The translations under genes and the position numbers were made by a program. A stretch of DNA of 64,000 nt from contig NZ_JAQMUB010000094.1 of NCBI RefSeq assembly GCF_028330965.1, positions 1 through 64,000 on the forward strand, given 5' to 3'. The notes under the pieces are model-generated. The model was given only the letters and a program-made list of their open reading frames with translations. It did no database searches and was not told the origin of the DNA. The stretch is from Oscillatoria sp. CS-180. GTDB lineage: Bacteria; Cyanobacteriota; Cyanobacteriia; Phormidesmidales; Phormidesmidaceae. Below, in pieces: positions 29,489 to 37,968 of the stretch (position 1 is the stretch's first letter; each line of letters opens with the position of its first letter).

Positions 29489-29563
29489 TTACTTGGGCCG
29501 GGTTTGATAGACCTGAAATGTAATCAGTCCGATCAGTCCTAGAAAAAAGAGTGCTGCTCCCAT
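29489..29563 (-). CDS. Candidate 24-aa single-span membrane peptide
   Basis: On the minus strand, ATG at 29563 gives a 24-residue peptide with a hydrophobic core (MGAALFFLGLIGLITFQVY) and a basic tail (QTRPK). This is the size and build of small photosynthetic or NDH subunits. GGAAG lies ~10 bases upstream. The stop lies 5 bases from the stop of the convergent gene. An in-frame TTG upstream would give ~36 aa. I could not match it to a named subunit. Confidence 0.35.
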   Translation of the reverse strand: MGAALFFLGLIGLITFQVYQTRPK

Positions 29564-29632
29564 GTCCGCTGAACTTCCGGGCAGGGGCAGGTATATCAAA
29601 TTTAATCAACATATAGTAATCTCCATGGTTTC

Positions 29633-30109
29633 ATGACTTCTTTGCGTCCTGATATTGCCTATATTCCAACGCCACAGGACGCGGTAGATGCAATGCTAGC
29701 TCTGGCTCAAGTTGGTCCTGATGATGTGCTGTATGACCTGGGATGTGGTGACGGACGATTATTGATTCAAGCAGCCCAGCGGTGGGGAACGAGAGGTGTT
29801 GGAATTGACATTGATCCAGTTCGGATTCGCCAAGCTCAAGCCGCTGTTCACGCAGCTGGCGTCTCCGATCAGGTTAAGCTGCATCAGGGCAACCTCTACG
29901 ACAGTGATCTCAGTTGTGCAACAGTTGTTGCACTTTATCTGTTGCCCCATCTCAATCTTCGTCTGAAGCCTCGCTTGTTGCAGCAATTAGCATCCGGTGC
30001 ACGAGTCGTTTCCCATCAGTTTGATATGGGTGATTGGGAACCTGATCAGGTCGTCCAACTCGTTCCTTCGGAAGAAGACTCCACACTCTATTTGTGGAAA
30101 ATTCCCTAA
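29633..30109 (+). CDS. Class I SAM methyltransferase (small)
   Basis: A 158-aa soluble protein. Motif I is VLYDLGCGDGRLLIQAAQRW, motif II is GVGIDIDPVRIRQAQ, and a later strand is CATVVALYLLPHLN. Small methyltransferases of this kind, with the LGCGDGR motif, are common in cyanobacteria; the substrate is unknown. A second ATG lies 9 bases upstream. Confidence 0.8.
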   Translation: MTSLRPDIAYIPTPQDAVDAMLALAQVGPDDVLYDLGCGDGRLLIQAAQRWGTRGVGIDIDPVRIRQAQAAVHAAGVSDQVKLHQGNLYDSDLSCATVVALYLLPHLNLRLKPRLLQQLASGARVVSHQFDMGDWEPDQVVQLVPSEEDSTLYLWKIP

Positions 30110-30421
30110 GTATCTAGAACGTCGATCGCAACAGCAGGCGTCAATTCAACCTGTACCTTGCCACCGGCACCCTGAGAATGGCAGATCCATACCTGTCAGG
30201 ATTCCGCATCAACTTGAAAAATTGTGCAACAGCTCGTTGCAAAATTTCTGCTGTATGATGAGGTGAACCTGATAGTCTATGCGTACTAAAATGCTGCTCT
30301 TGCTCGACTGCACGGTAGTCAACACTGCAACAGGCTGTTGCAGACGCTTTGAAAGCATAGAATCAGCCAGCTTCTGCGTCTGTAGTGGTTAAAGCGGCAT
30401 CATTTATTCTTCCATTCGCCT
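30110..30421. other. Gene-free stretch with a possible minus-strand remnant
   Basis: No intact gene was found. On the minus strand, ending at 30106, a protein-like stretch VWICHSQGAGGKVQVELTPA followed by VAIDVLDT is interrupted by a stop just upstream, suggesting a decayed or unrecognised small gene convergent with the methyltransferase. Short CAACAGC/GTTGCAG direct and inverted words occur near 30225-30340. Confidence 0.3.
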
Positions 30422-31477
30422 ATGCCTCCTCTTTCCGTCTCCGATGAATACAGCCAGTTGCTGACTGACCTAAAAGATCGCATTCGACAGTCGCGTGTCC
30501 GGGCGGCGCAAGCGGTGAATCGTGAGTTAGTGCTGCTGTATTGGCAGATCGGGCGAGAGATCTTGCAACGGCAAACTGACCAGGGATGGGGCAGCAAAGT
30601 GGTTGATCGCATTGCCAAAGATCTGCGCCATGAGTTTCCTGAGATGAAGGGGTTCTCCCCCCGAAATCTGCACTATATGAGAGCATTTGCGGAGACCTAT
30701 ACCGACGAGGCAATGGTGCAACAGACAGTTGCAAATTTACCTTGGGGCCACAATGTACGACTCATGGAGGCCGTAAAGGATCCTGAGGAACGGCTTTGGT
30801 ATGCTCAGCAGGCGATCACGCGAGGATGGAGTCGCAATATCCTACTGACTCAAATCGACAACCAACTCTATAACCGTCAGAAGAGTAGTGCGATTACTAA
30901 TTTCGAGCGCACTTTGCCAGAGGCCCAGTCTGATCTGGCGCAAGATCTGATCAAAAATTCCTACACGTTTGACTTTTTAGCGATCGCTCCTGGTGCTCAA
31001 GAGCGCGACGTTCACAAGGGTTTGGTTGACCACATTCGTAACTTCCTGCTGGAATTGGGTGTTGGCTTCGCCTTCGTTGGCAGTCAATATCACTTAGAGG
31101 TTGGCGGTGAAGATTTCTTTATTGACCTGCTGTTCTATCACCTGACACTGCGGTGCTTTGTGGTGATTGACCTCAAGATGGGTGATTTCCAGCCTGAGTT
31201 TTCCGGCAAGATGAATTTCTACGTCTCGGCGGTGGATGATCTGCTGAGACATGCTGAAGACCGTCCCACTATTGGGATGATTCTATGCCGCTCCAAAAAC
31301 AAAACGATCGCAGAATATGCGCTGCGTGATGTTCAAAAACCGATTGGCATCTCAATTCACCGCACGGGAACAGAACTCCCTGACCCTATCAAGCAGCAGT
31401 TGCCTTCACCGGAACGCCTGGAAGCAGCACTTGAAAATGCCTGTGCAACAGTGCCAGAGCCGAGTGATCAGCCGTAA
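30422..31477 (+). CDS. DUF1016 (YhcG-type) PDDEXK nuclease-family protein
   Basis: A 351-aa protein. The N-terminal DUF1016_N region (~1-160) has ELVLLYWQIGREILQRQ and GFSPRNLHYMRAFAETY. The C-terminal nuclease domain (~175-340) contains GGEDFFIDLLFYHLTLRCFV then VIDLKMGDFQPEFSGKMNFY, matching the D...D-x-K core of PD-(D/E)XK enzymes. Family members are linked to DNA recombination or repair and often sit in mobile regions or beside restriction systems. No restriction gene is next to it here. ATG 30422 starts MPPLSVSDEYSQ. Confidence 0.88.
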   Translation: MPPLSVSDEYSQLLTDLKDRIRQSRVRAAQAVNRELVLLYWQIGREILQRQTDQGWGSKVVDRIAKDLRHEFPEMKGFSPRNLHYMRAFAETYTDEAMVQQTVANLPWGHNVRLMEAVKDPEERLWYAQQAITRGWSRNILLTQIDNQLYNRQKSSAITNFERTLPEAQSDLAQDLIKNSYTFDFLAIAPGAQERDVHKGLVDHIRNFLLELGVGFAFVGSQYHLEVGGEDFFIDLLFYHLTLRCFVVIDLKMGDFQPEFSGKMNFYVSAVDDLLRHAEDRPTIGMILCRSKNKTIAEYALRDVQKPIGISIHRTGTELPDPIKQQLPSPERLEAALENACATVPEPSDQP

Positions 31478-31479
31478 CA

Positions 31480-31565
31480 AGCCCTGTGCAGCTTGGTCAA
31501 GTCCATCTCAGTGTCTTGAGGGAGCAGGGAATGAGGTTTGCTTGATGCAAGGGCATGCCGCTATA
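31480..31565 (+). repeat. Dispersed ~86-nt element R2, copy 2
   Basis: It starts three bases after the DUF1016 stop and aligns end to end with 9392-9476. Internal pairings include TCAAG with CTTGA, CCCTG with CAGGG, and GCCCT with AGGGC. It contains no ORF. Confidence 0.7.
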
Positions 31566-32099
31566 ACTCTAAATCTTTCAGGTTTGAGCAGCGCCCGTGT
31601 GAAATGCATGACATCATGGCCAATTTTTCATGAAGTACTGCAACACAGTCTTATCCTTGTCATGGCATCATCACACAACAAGTCAACCTGTTTGTCCAAC
31701 GCCATCTTAGGTCCGAGTTGCTGAATAGGGATGCCGTGCCTAGCAAAGCTGGTGAAGCAGGCTTGGCCCGCTGTTCAGCACTCATATACGCTCATCGTTT
31801 CGACGATATTCCGTGCAGCAGTCTGGTAGTCTCTATTGAAATCTAGTCAAAAGATTTATGAGAATTGTCTAGAAGTCTCTGCTGAGATTAAGAGGTACCA
31901 ACCCTAATCTCGTACTATAGTGAAAGTCCCGTCAGTATTTTTAGTCACATTTGCTTAAGCACAGAATGAGGCTGAGCGGTTTATTCTGTAAGGCTAAGAG
32001 AATATTTTGGGCGATCGCTACCCTCCTGTGGTGGTCTCCATGCAACTGTGTTTCGGGATTTTGCGAACTGGAACACGCCAACTGTCCATTCACTAGCAT
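31566..32099. other. Long leader region of ilvB
   Basis: About 530 bases with no gene that I accept. GAGATTA at 31884-31890 pairs with TAATCTC at 31905-31911. Just after it, TACTATAGT (31914-31922) is a reasonable -10, which would give an ilvB leader of ~170 nt. On the minus strand near 31560-31700, short protein-like fragments (GHDVMHFTRALLKPERFRV, and DKQVDLLCDDAMT in another frame) hint at a decayed gene. Confidence 0.3.
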
Positions 32100-33968
32100 G
32101 TGTTTTCTTCAAAATCCATGACATCTTCTGTTCAAGCACAAGATAAAGTTACGACTCAGCGGGTTACGGGTGGATTTGCCCTGATCGACAGTCTTAAGCG
32201 TCATGGGGTTAGCCATATTTTTGGTTACCCAGGTGGTGCGATTTTGCCGATCTATGACGAGCTATACAAAGCTGAGCAACAGGGCGGTCTGCAACACATC
32301 CTGGTGAGACACGAGCAGGGAGCAGCCCACGCTGCCGATGGCTACGCTCGTGCAACAGGGCAAGTTGGCGTCTGTTTTGGAACTTCAGGTCCTGGTGCAA
32401 CCAATTTGGTGACCGGAATTGCCACCGCCGCAATGGATTCTATTCCTTTGGTGGTCATTACCGGACAGGTTCCACGAGCTGCTATTGGCACAGATGCGTT
32501 TCAGGAAACCGATATTTTTGGCATCACGCTTCCGGTGGTCAAGCATTCCTACGTAGTGCGATCAGCTAGCGACATGCCGCGCGTTGTTGCCGAAGCCTTC
32601 TACATTGCGCAAACGGGTCGTCCCGGTCCAGTCCTCATCGACGTTCCTAAAGATGTTGGGTTCGAAGAATTCGACTACATTCCTGTCAATCCCCAAGAGG
32701 TGAATCTGCCGGGATACAAGCCGACAGTAAAAGGCAATCCCCGTCAGGTTGATCACGCAATTCAACTGTTGCGAGCAGCTAAGCAACCCCTCCTTTATGT
32801 CGGTGGTGGAGCCATTACGTCGGGTGCTCACGCTGAAATCCACGCCCTTGCCGAGCAGTTCTCGATTCCCGTAACCACTACGCTGATGGGAAAAGGTGCT
32901 TTCGATGAGCATCATCCGCTTTCTGTCGGCATGTTGGGAATGCACGGCACTGCCTACGCTAACTTTGCAGTTAGCGAGTGCGATCTGCTAATTGCAGTTG
33001 GCGCTCGATTTGACGATCGCGTCACAGGGAAACTGGATGAATTTGCGAGTCACGCCAAGGTGATTCACATCGACATTGATCCCGCAGAGGTGGGTAAGAA
33101 TCGCATCCCCAACGTTCCCATTGTGGGAGATGTGCAACGGGTGTTGCAAAATTTGCTGAGACGGTTGAAAGAGCAGAACGTTACTGGAGACCCCACTCAG
33201 ACTCAGGTATGGCGCGATCGCATTCAGCGCTGGCGAGAGGATTATCCGCTGGTTGTGCCAACCTATGACGTTGAGATTTCTCCCCAGGAAGTCATTGTTG
33301 AGTTGTGTCGTCAAGCTCCTCAGGCCTATTACACCACTGATGTGGGTCAGCATCAAATGTGGGCGGCTCAGTTCCTTAAAAATGGACCCCGTCGCTGGGT
33401 ATCAAGCGCGGGTTTAGGAACGATGGGCTTTGGTTTGCCGGCTGCGATGGGAGTCCAGGTGGCGCACCCTGAAGAAACTACGATCTGCATCAGCGGTGAT
33501 GCTAGTTTTCAAATGAATCCCCAAGAGCTAGGAACCCTCGCTCAGTATGGGATCAACGTAAAAACCGTCATCATCAACAACGGCTGGCAAGGCATGGTGC
33601 GTCAGTGGCAACAGGCGTTCTATGGCGAACGGTATTCGTCTTCGAATATGCAGTCGGGAATGCCTAACTTTGAGATGCTAGCGAATGCTTACGGGGTGAA
33701 GGGCGTGATTGTGGAAAGTCGGGATCAGCTTGCGGCTGCGATCGCTGACATGCTGGCTCACGATGGCCCAGTCCTTATGGATGTGCGCGTTCGCAAGGAT
33801 GAGAACTGTTATCCTATGGTGGCTCCTGGTAAGAGCAATGCTCAGATGCTCGGTTTGCCTCAAAAGCCTGCTGAAGTTCAGCCGATTGAACTCATTTACT
33901 GCGGCAGCTGCGGTGCCAAGAATCCTTCTAACCACAGCTTTTGTCCTAACTGTGGGGCCAAGCTGTAG
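32100..33968 (+). CDS. ilvB: Acetolactate synthase large subunit with C-terminal zinc ribbon
   Basis: A ~622-aa ThDP/FAD enzyme that makes acetolactate or acetohydroxybutyrate in branched-chain amino-acid synthesis. The N-terminal domain has [17 protein letters not shown] and the catalytic Glu in [20 protein letters not shown]. The ThDP motif is [18 protein letters not shown]...[14 protein letters not shown]. The C-terminal ~30 residues add a CxxC...CxxC zinc ribbon (CGSC and CPNC with a 12-residue gap). The E. coli enzymes lack this. The regulatory subunit gene is not adjacent. GTG 32100 and ATG 32118 are the candidate starts. ilvC lies 23 kb away in the window. Confidence 0.93.
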   Translation: MFSSKSMTSSVQAQDKVTTQRVTGGFALIDSLKRHGVSHIFGYPGGAILPIYDELYKAEQQGGLQHILVRHEQGAAHAADGYARATGQVGVCFGTSGPGATNLVTGIATAAMDSIPLVVITGQVPRAAIGTDAFQETDIFGITLPVVKHSYVVRSASDMPRVVAEAFYIAQTGRPGPVLIDVPKDVGFEEFDYIPVNPQEVNLPGYKPTVKGNPRQVDHAIQLLRAAKQPLLYVGGGAITSGAHAEIHALAEQFSIPVTTTLMGKGAFDEHHPLSVGMLGMHGTAYANFAVSECDLLIAVGARFDDRVTGKLDEFASHAKVIHIDIDPAEVGKNRIPNVPIVGDVQRVLQNLLRRLKEQNVTGDPTQTQVWRDRIQRWREDYPLVVPTYDVEISPQEVIVELCRQAPQAYYTTDVGQHQMWAAQFLKNGPRRWVSSAGLGTMGFGLPAAMGVQVAHPEETTICISGDASFQMNPQELGTLAQYGINVKTVIINNGWQGMVRQWQQAFYGERYSSSNMQSGMPNFEMLANAYGVKGVIVESRDQLAAAIADMLAHDGPVLMDVRVRKDENCYPMVAPGKSNAQMLGLPQKPAEVQPIELIYCGSCGAKNPSNHSFCPNCGAKL

Positions 33969-33977
33969 GGAATTGAC

Positions 33978-34583
33978 TCAGCCAGAAATAGCTTGTGCAG
34001 AGGTTGGTGTTGGGTGGTGTAAAAGCTTAATTCCTGGCTCAAGTGGCTTGGGTCTGCTCAATTGCCTTAACGATGAGATTACAGACAGGTTGCTTAACCT
34101 TGAGAGTCTGTCGCTGATTCTTTTGGGGGGAAGCTGCTCATTCAGGATGTGCGAAAATGTGAATTCGCACTCGTCTGGGAATGTGTCTGCTGAAAGCATC
34201 ATCTCTGCTTCTGCTTGCTGGACAGCATCCTGGTAAGCTTCAGCCAACACACGTTCTAAGTAGGGGAAGAGGCTGGGTGAATCTTTGAGCATTTCATGAA
34301 TGCGTCGTCGGTGTTCAACGATGCTGCCTGCCCAGCTTCCTGTTCTATGTGTGGGCTGATGGTGCCATTTCAGTAGATGTAATAGAAGCACGACGAGATT
34401 GCTTTTCAAGTTTCTCCGCTCTCGCTTCCCTATATCTTTGATTTCTTCAATCAGGTTGGACCAGTCCATATGGGCATAATCTTGGCAGCGTAGCTTTTCT
34501 ACCGTTGCTTCAATCCACTGCATATAGTCTGTTTCGTACAGCGATGGAGAATGATGACTGAAATGAGAGGGAGTCGCTTTCAT
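33978..34583 (-). CDS. DUF29 family protein
   Basis: A ~201-aa protein. DUF29 signatures are LYETDYMQWIEATVEKLR, DWSNLIEEIKDIGKRERRNL, KSNLVVLLLHLLKWHHQP, then RTGSWAGSIVEHRRRI. DUF29 proteins are numerous in cyanobacteria and have no settled function. The C-terminal ~45 residues after the family's usual end (PDECEFTFSHIL) look unrelated and Ser/Leu/Pro-rich, so the stop may have been lost. ATG 34583 is chosen; earlier in-frame ATGs at 34622 and 34679 exist. Confidence 0.75.
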   Translation of the reverse strand: MKATPSHFSHHSPSLYETDYMQWIEATVEKLRCQDYAHMDWSNLIEEIKDIGKRERRNLKSNLVVLLLHLLKWHHQPTHRTGSWAGSIVEHRRRIHEMLKDSPSLFPYLERVLAEAYQDAVQQAEAEMMLSADTFPDECEFTFSHILNEQLPPKRISDRLSRLSNLSVISSLRQLSRPKPLEPGIKLLHHPTPTSAQAISG

Positions 34584-34680
34584 CGGCAATGTCGAGAATA
34601 GGACTGCTGTCGATGGTGTCATCCTAGCAGCAGCGATCGCAGTCAGCCATGATCGTTGTGACCATTGGAATAAGGCCAAA

Positions 34681-34884
34681 TCATGGCTGCCTAGTCTCTT
34701 CAGGGTGCTTGAGAATCGACGGGAAATCCTCGTCTCTGCGAATCATGTATCGATTCTCTGATTTCAGAGCATGGAAGCCAAACTTTTCATACAGACTGTG
34801 AGCATCAGCTGTGCCTAACATCCAAATTTTGGCTCGAATGCCTGCCTGGCAAAGCACATGTTCCACCCTAGATTTTTGGAGCAA
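34681..34884 (-). pseudogene. Truncated GNAT acetyltransferase (C-terminal fragment)
   Basis: The 67 residues contain WMLGTADAHSLYEKFGFHAL and NRYMIRRDEDFP, the last two strands and the LY-KFGF acyl-CoA-adjacent motif of GNAT N-acetyltransferases. The N-terminal two thirds of the domain (~80 residues, including the Q/RxxGxG/A loop) are missing, and nothing like them is found upstream. This is a remnant rather than a working enzyme. Confidence 0.65.
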
Positions 34885-35033
34885 GTGAAGATGAGGCGAT
34901 CGTGACTACGCTACAGGATCATGCGATTTACTACCATAAGCCTGACCAACTAGACGACTGATTGGCGGATGTGGCCTTGCTGAAGGCTCTTCTAACCTGA
35001 ACACAACTGAATGGTTGTTAAGGGATTACTGGT

Positions 35034-36941
35034 ATGCCCGTCGTCAATTCTCGCTTTGATTCGGCTTCTGTTCTCCACATGCCCATGCTGGATTCAAGCC
35101 CTTACTTGGCTTTAGAGTTGTTACCTGAGATGCCAACTAGCGGTTTGCCTAACGACTCGTCTGTTGCCCTGCCAGAACCTGCATCTATTGAACAACCCAA
35201 TGTTCAGTTTGGTCATTCTGGAGAGGATAACATCTATGGCTCAAATGGTAGTGATGTGGTTTTGGGGTTTGCCGGTAACGACATTTTGGCGGGTGGTGCT
35301 GGGCAAGATTATCTTCTAGGAGGTGGGGATAATGACTGGCTCAACGGTGGCGCAGATCATGATTTTGTCTGGGGTGGTACAGACAGTGACATACTCATCG
35401 GTGGGACTGGTGATGACGTTTTAATGGGCGGATTGGGGGATGACCTTCTTAAAGGACAATCTGACCATGACCAGCTTTGGGGAGGTGATGGCAATGACCA
35501 CCTAGAGGGCGGTATGGGGCAAGATCAATTGAACGGCGGCAGCGGCAACGATGTTTTGATAGATGCTGATGTGGGCACTCATATGACAGGCGGCAGTGGC
35601 AGTGACGAGTTTCGTATTGGCAACGGTCGTTTACCGCAGGACCCCAAGATTGCTATTTTTCCACCTCCACCTGACTTCACCATCACTGATTTCAATGTGG
35701 ATGAAGATGTTCTCAAGATCAACTACAATCTCGGGTTCGAGGACTTAATCATTACTGATACCGATCAGGGGGCGTTGATTAGTGTGGAACGCCGCTCAGG
35801 TTTAATTCTGCTGGAAAGTGTTAAAGCAGCTGACTTGGAGGAGGAGAGCTTTCGCTTTTTAGATGCGGAGCTAAGAACTGACTTGCAGGACTCTCTCGAC
35901 CAGACCGTGACTGATAGCGGCATACCCGGCGCAACAGCAGCCGTCATCACGCCAGAGGGCTACACCTGGTTAGGAGCCAGCGGCGTTGCCAATCTTGAGG
36001 TACCAATGGCGATGCAGTCGGATGCCCCCTTCAAAATCGGCAGTATTACCAAAACATTCACAGCTACCGTAGTGCTGCAATTAACGGAAGAAGGTTTGCT
36101 GTCTTTGGATGAGGGAATCGCTCAGTGGCTTCCTAATGAGGTAGCAGCGGTTATTCCCAACAGCGACACCATTACCGTACGTCAACTGTTGAACCACACC
36201 AGTGGTGTAGCCAACTTCCAGCGTAGTGAAGCCTACACTACAGCGTTGCTAGCTGAACCAACTCGTATTTGGCAACCCGAAGAAAGATTGACTTACGTCA
36301 GTGAGCTAGAGCCTGACTTCGATCCAGGGCAAGGCTGGACTTATTCTGCTAGCAACTATCATCTGCTGGATCTGATTATTCAAACCGTGACAGATTCCAC
36401 AATTGCCGATCAGATTCAGGCACGCATTACTAATCCTCTAGGTTTAGCTAATACCTATCTGTACGAGGGTGAGATGATTCCTACAGACCTTGTGCAAGGC
36501 TATCAAGATGTTTTTGCAGAAGACGGGTCTTACGGCGAAGACGGCGTTTTGGACAATGTTACGGCTGCCAACGCTAGCTCTAACTCGGCTTCAGGGGGTA
36601 TTATTTCGACCGCTGAAGAGGTTGCCTACTTTACACAAGCGTTATTCTCAGGCGAGTTGATCAATCCAGATACGTTAGAAGAGATGCTCACGTTTGTGGA
36701 CGCCCGTGATGACAAACGATATGGCTTGGGGCTGTGGGAAGAAGAGACTCCTGTCGGTACTGCGTGGGGGCACGATGGTGGAGTGTTGGGTTATCAATCG
36801 CAAATGTTTTATGCCCCAAATCAAAATATGACCAGCGTCGCACTGATTAACCAGCGCGAGTCACCAGGACAACCTCTTGGACAACCACAGCTCAAGATTG
36901 CTTTGGAGAATCTAGAAACGGTTATTAGTTCAGATCGATAG
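35034..36941 (+). CDS. RTX-repeat protein fused to serine beta-lactamase-fold hydrolase
   Basis: A 635-aa protein. Residues ~60-180 carry about a dozen RTX nonapeptide calcium-binding repeats (GGxGxDxLx type, such as GGTGDDVLMGGLGDDLLKG). A ~75-aa linker strand domain follows. Residues ~270-630 are a class C beta-lactamase/D-Ala-D-Ala carboxypeptidase-like domain with SxxK in GSITKTFTA, YxN in YSASNYHLLD, and HDGG in WGHDGGVLGYQ. All active-site residues are present. There is no signal peptide, so secretion by a type I system is likely, as usual for RTX proteins; no such exporter is adjacent. Confidence 0.85.
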   Translation: MPVVNSRFDSASVLHMPMLDSSPYLALELLPEMPTSGLPNDSSVALPEPASIEQPNVQFGHSGEDNIYGSNGSDVVLGFAGNDILAGGAGQDYLLGGGDNDWLNGGADHDFVWGGTDSDILIGGTGDDVLMGGLGDDLLKGQSDHDQLWGGDGNDHLEGGMGQDQLNGGSGNDVLIDADVGTHMTGGSGSDEFRIGNGRLPQDPKIAIFPPPPDFTITDFNVDEDVLKINYNLGFEDLIITDTDQGALISVERRSGLILLESVKAADLEEESFRFLDAELRTDLQDSLDQTVTDSGIPGATAAVITPEGYTWLGASGVANLEVPMAMQSDAPFKIGSITKTFTATVVLQLTEEGLLSLDEGIAQWLPNEVAAVIPNSDTITVRQLLNHTSGVANFQRSEAYTTALLAEPTRIWQPEERLTYVSELEPDFDPGQGWTYSASNYHLLDLIIQTVTDSTIADQIQARITNPLGLANTYLYEGEMIPTDLVQGYQDVFAEDGSYGEDGVLDNVTAANASSNSASGGIISTAEEVAYFTQALFSGELINPDTLEEMLTFVDARDDKRYGLGLWEEETPVGTAWGHDGGVLGYQSQMFYAPNQNMTSVALINQRESPGQPLGQPQLKIALENLETVISSDR

Positions 36942-37066
36942 CCTCAAAATATCCAACCAAGGAGGGTACGATCGCCCAAGTCGCTGCTGCCTTGCCTGTC
37001 GATTAAAAGGTACAACCGTTGCGCTCTAGTCTGAGTGGTGTCGCGTCTCCGGGAGAGAGTGAACGA

Positions 37067-37906
37067 ATGCACAAACAAGTTGACTCTACACGTTTATGGC
37101 GATCGCACTTACCCGGTATTGAACTATTTGAGGCACAGCTTTTTCGTCACCGCTTTGGCAAACATTTTCATGACGCCTACACGATTGGTTTGAACGAGCA
37201 GGGACAGGGACGCTCTCTGCATCATGGAGAAAATCGGTGTCTTCATGTTGGCAGCTTTAACCTGATCAATCCCGGTGAAGTCCATACGGGCCAAGTCGTT
37301 TCGGTAGAGACGGGCTGGGCATTTCGCAATATTTATATCGAGGTGGAGGCGATCGCCCCTCTGCTGGCTCAGTTGGAATGGTCTCAGTCCGGCCTGCCTT
37401 ACTTCAAAGCCGCCATCGGGGTTGATCAACAACTGCGGTCCCGTTTCTATACCCTTTTTAATGCCCTCACTCAACCGACGTCTGTCCTGATGCAACAGTC
37501 GCTGTTGCTAGAACTATTGTCTGATTTATTTTGCCGATATTCTGACACCGCTTTCGAGCCGAGAGCGTTAAAGCCTGAATCGAAGGCGATTGCTGTCGTT
37601 CGCAGCTATTTAGCAGCCCATTATGCCGAACCGATTTCCTTAGACGCCCTAGCGGCACTGGTCAGCTTGAATCCGCACTACTTGGTCCGCTGCTTCCATA
37701 AGCAGGTGGGCTGTCCGCCCCATCAGTATCAGCGGCACTGTCAATTAGCTGCGGCAAAACGAGCGTTGAGGTCGTCGGTGGCGATCGCTGCGATCGCAGC
37801 AGATCATGGCTTCTACGATCAGAGTCATTTCAATCGCGAATTTAAGCGCGTCTTTGGCGTCACTCCAGGACACTATCAAAAGGTCAATTCTGTCCAATAT
37901 CGCTAG
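37067..37906 (+). CDS. AraC-family transcriptional regulator
   Basis: A ~279-aa protein. The N-terminal AraC-type cupin (~10-110; FRHRFGKHFHDAYTIGLNEQ, FNLINPGEVHTGQ) is followed by a C-terminal double HTH (~185-279; SLDALAALVSLNPHYLVRCF, then VAIAAIAADHGFYDQSHFNR and FKRVFGVTPGHYQ). It lies directly upstream of the BenE-type transporter gene, 62 bp away on the same strand. It may control that gene or amino-acid/aromatic uptake; this is inference. The ATG at 37067 is preferred over TTG 37019. Confidence 0.88.
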   Translation: MHKQVDSTRLWRSHLPGIELFEAQLFRHRFGKHFHDAYTIGLNEQGQGRSLHHGENRCLHVGSFNLINPGEVHTGQVVSVETGWAFRNIYIEVEAIAPLLAQLEWSQSGLPYFKAAIGVDQQLRSRFYTLFNALTQPTSVLMQQSLLLELLSDLFCRYSDTAFEPRALKPESKAIAVVRSYLAAHYAEPISLDALAALVSLNPHYLVRCFHKQVGCPPHQYQRHCQLAAAKRALRSSVAIAAIAADHGFYDQSHFNREFKRVFGVTPGHYQKVNSVQYR

Positions 37907-37968
37907 CCGTCACGGGCTTAACTTGGAGCGAGTGAATAGGTCTGTCCGAATTCAGTTCGGCTTTGGGG

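Noticed and set aside
31317-31724. 135-codon plus-strand frame overlapping the DUF1016 gene end
   Set aside because: Most of it is out of frame within the nuclease gene and the R2 repeat.
31860-32099. NtcA box or known riboswitch upstream of ilvB
   Set aside because: GTA and TAC words are present but not with the N8 spacing; no conserved riboswitch core was seen.
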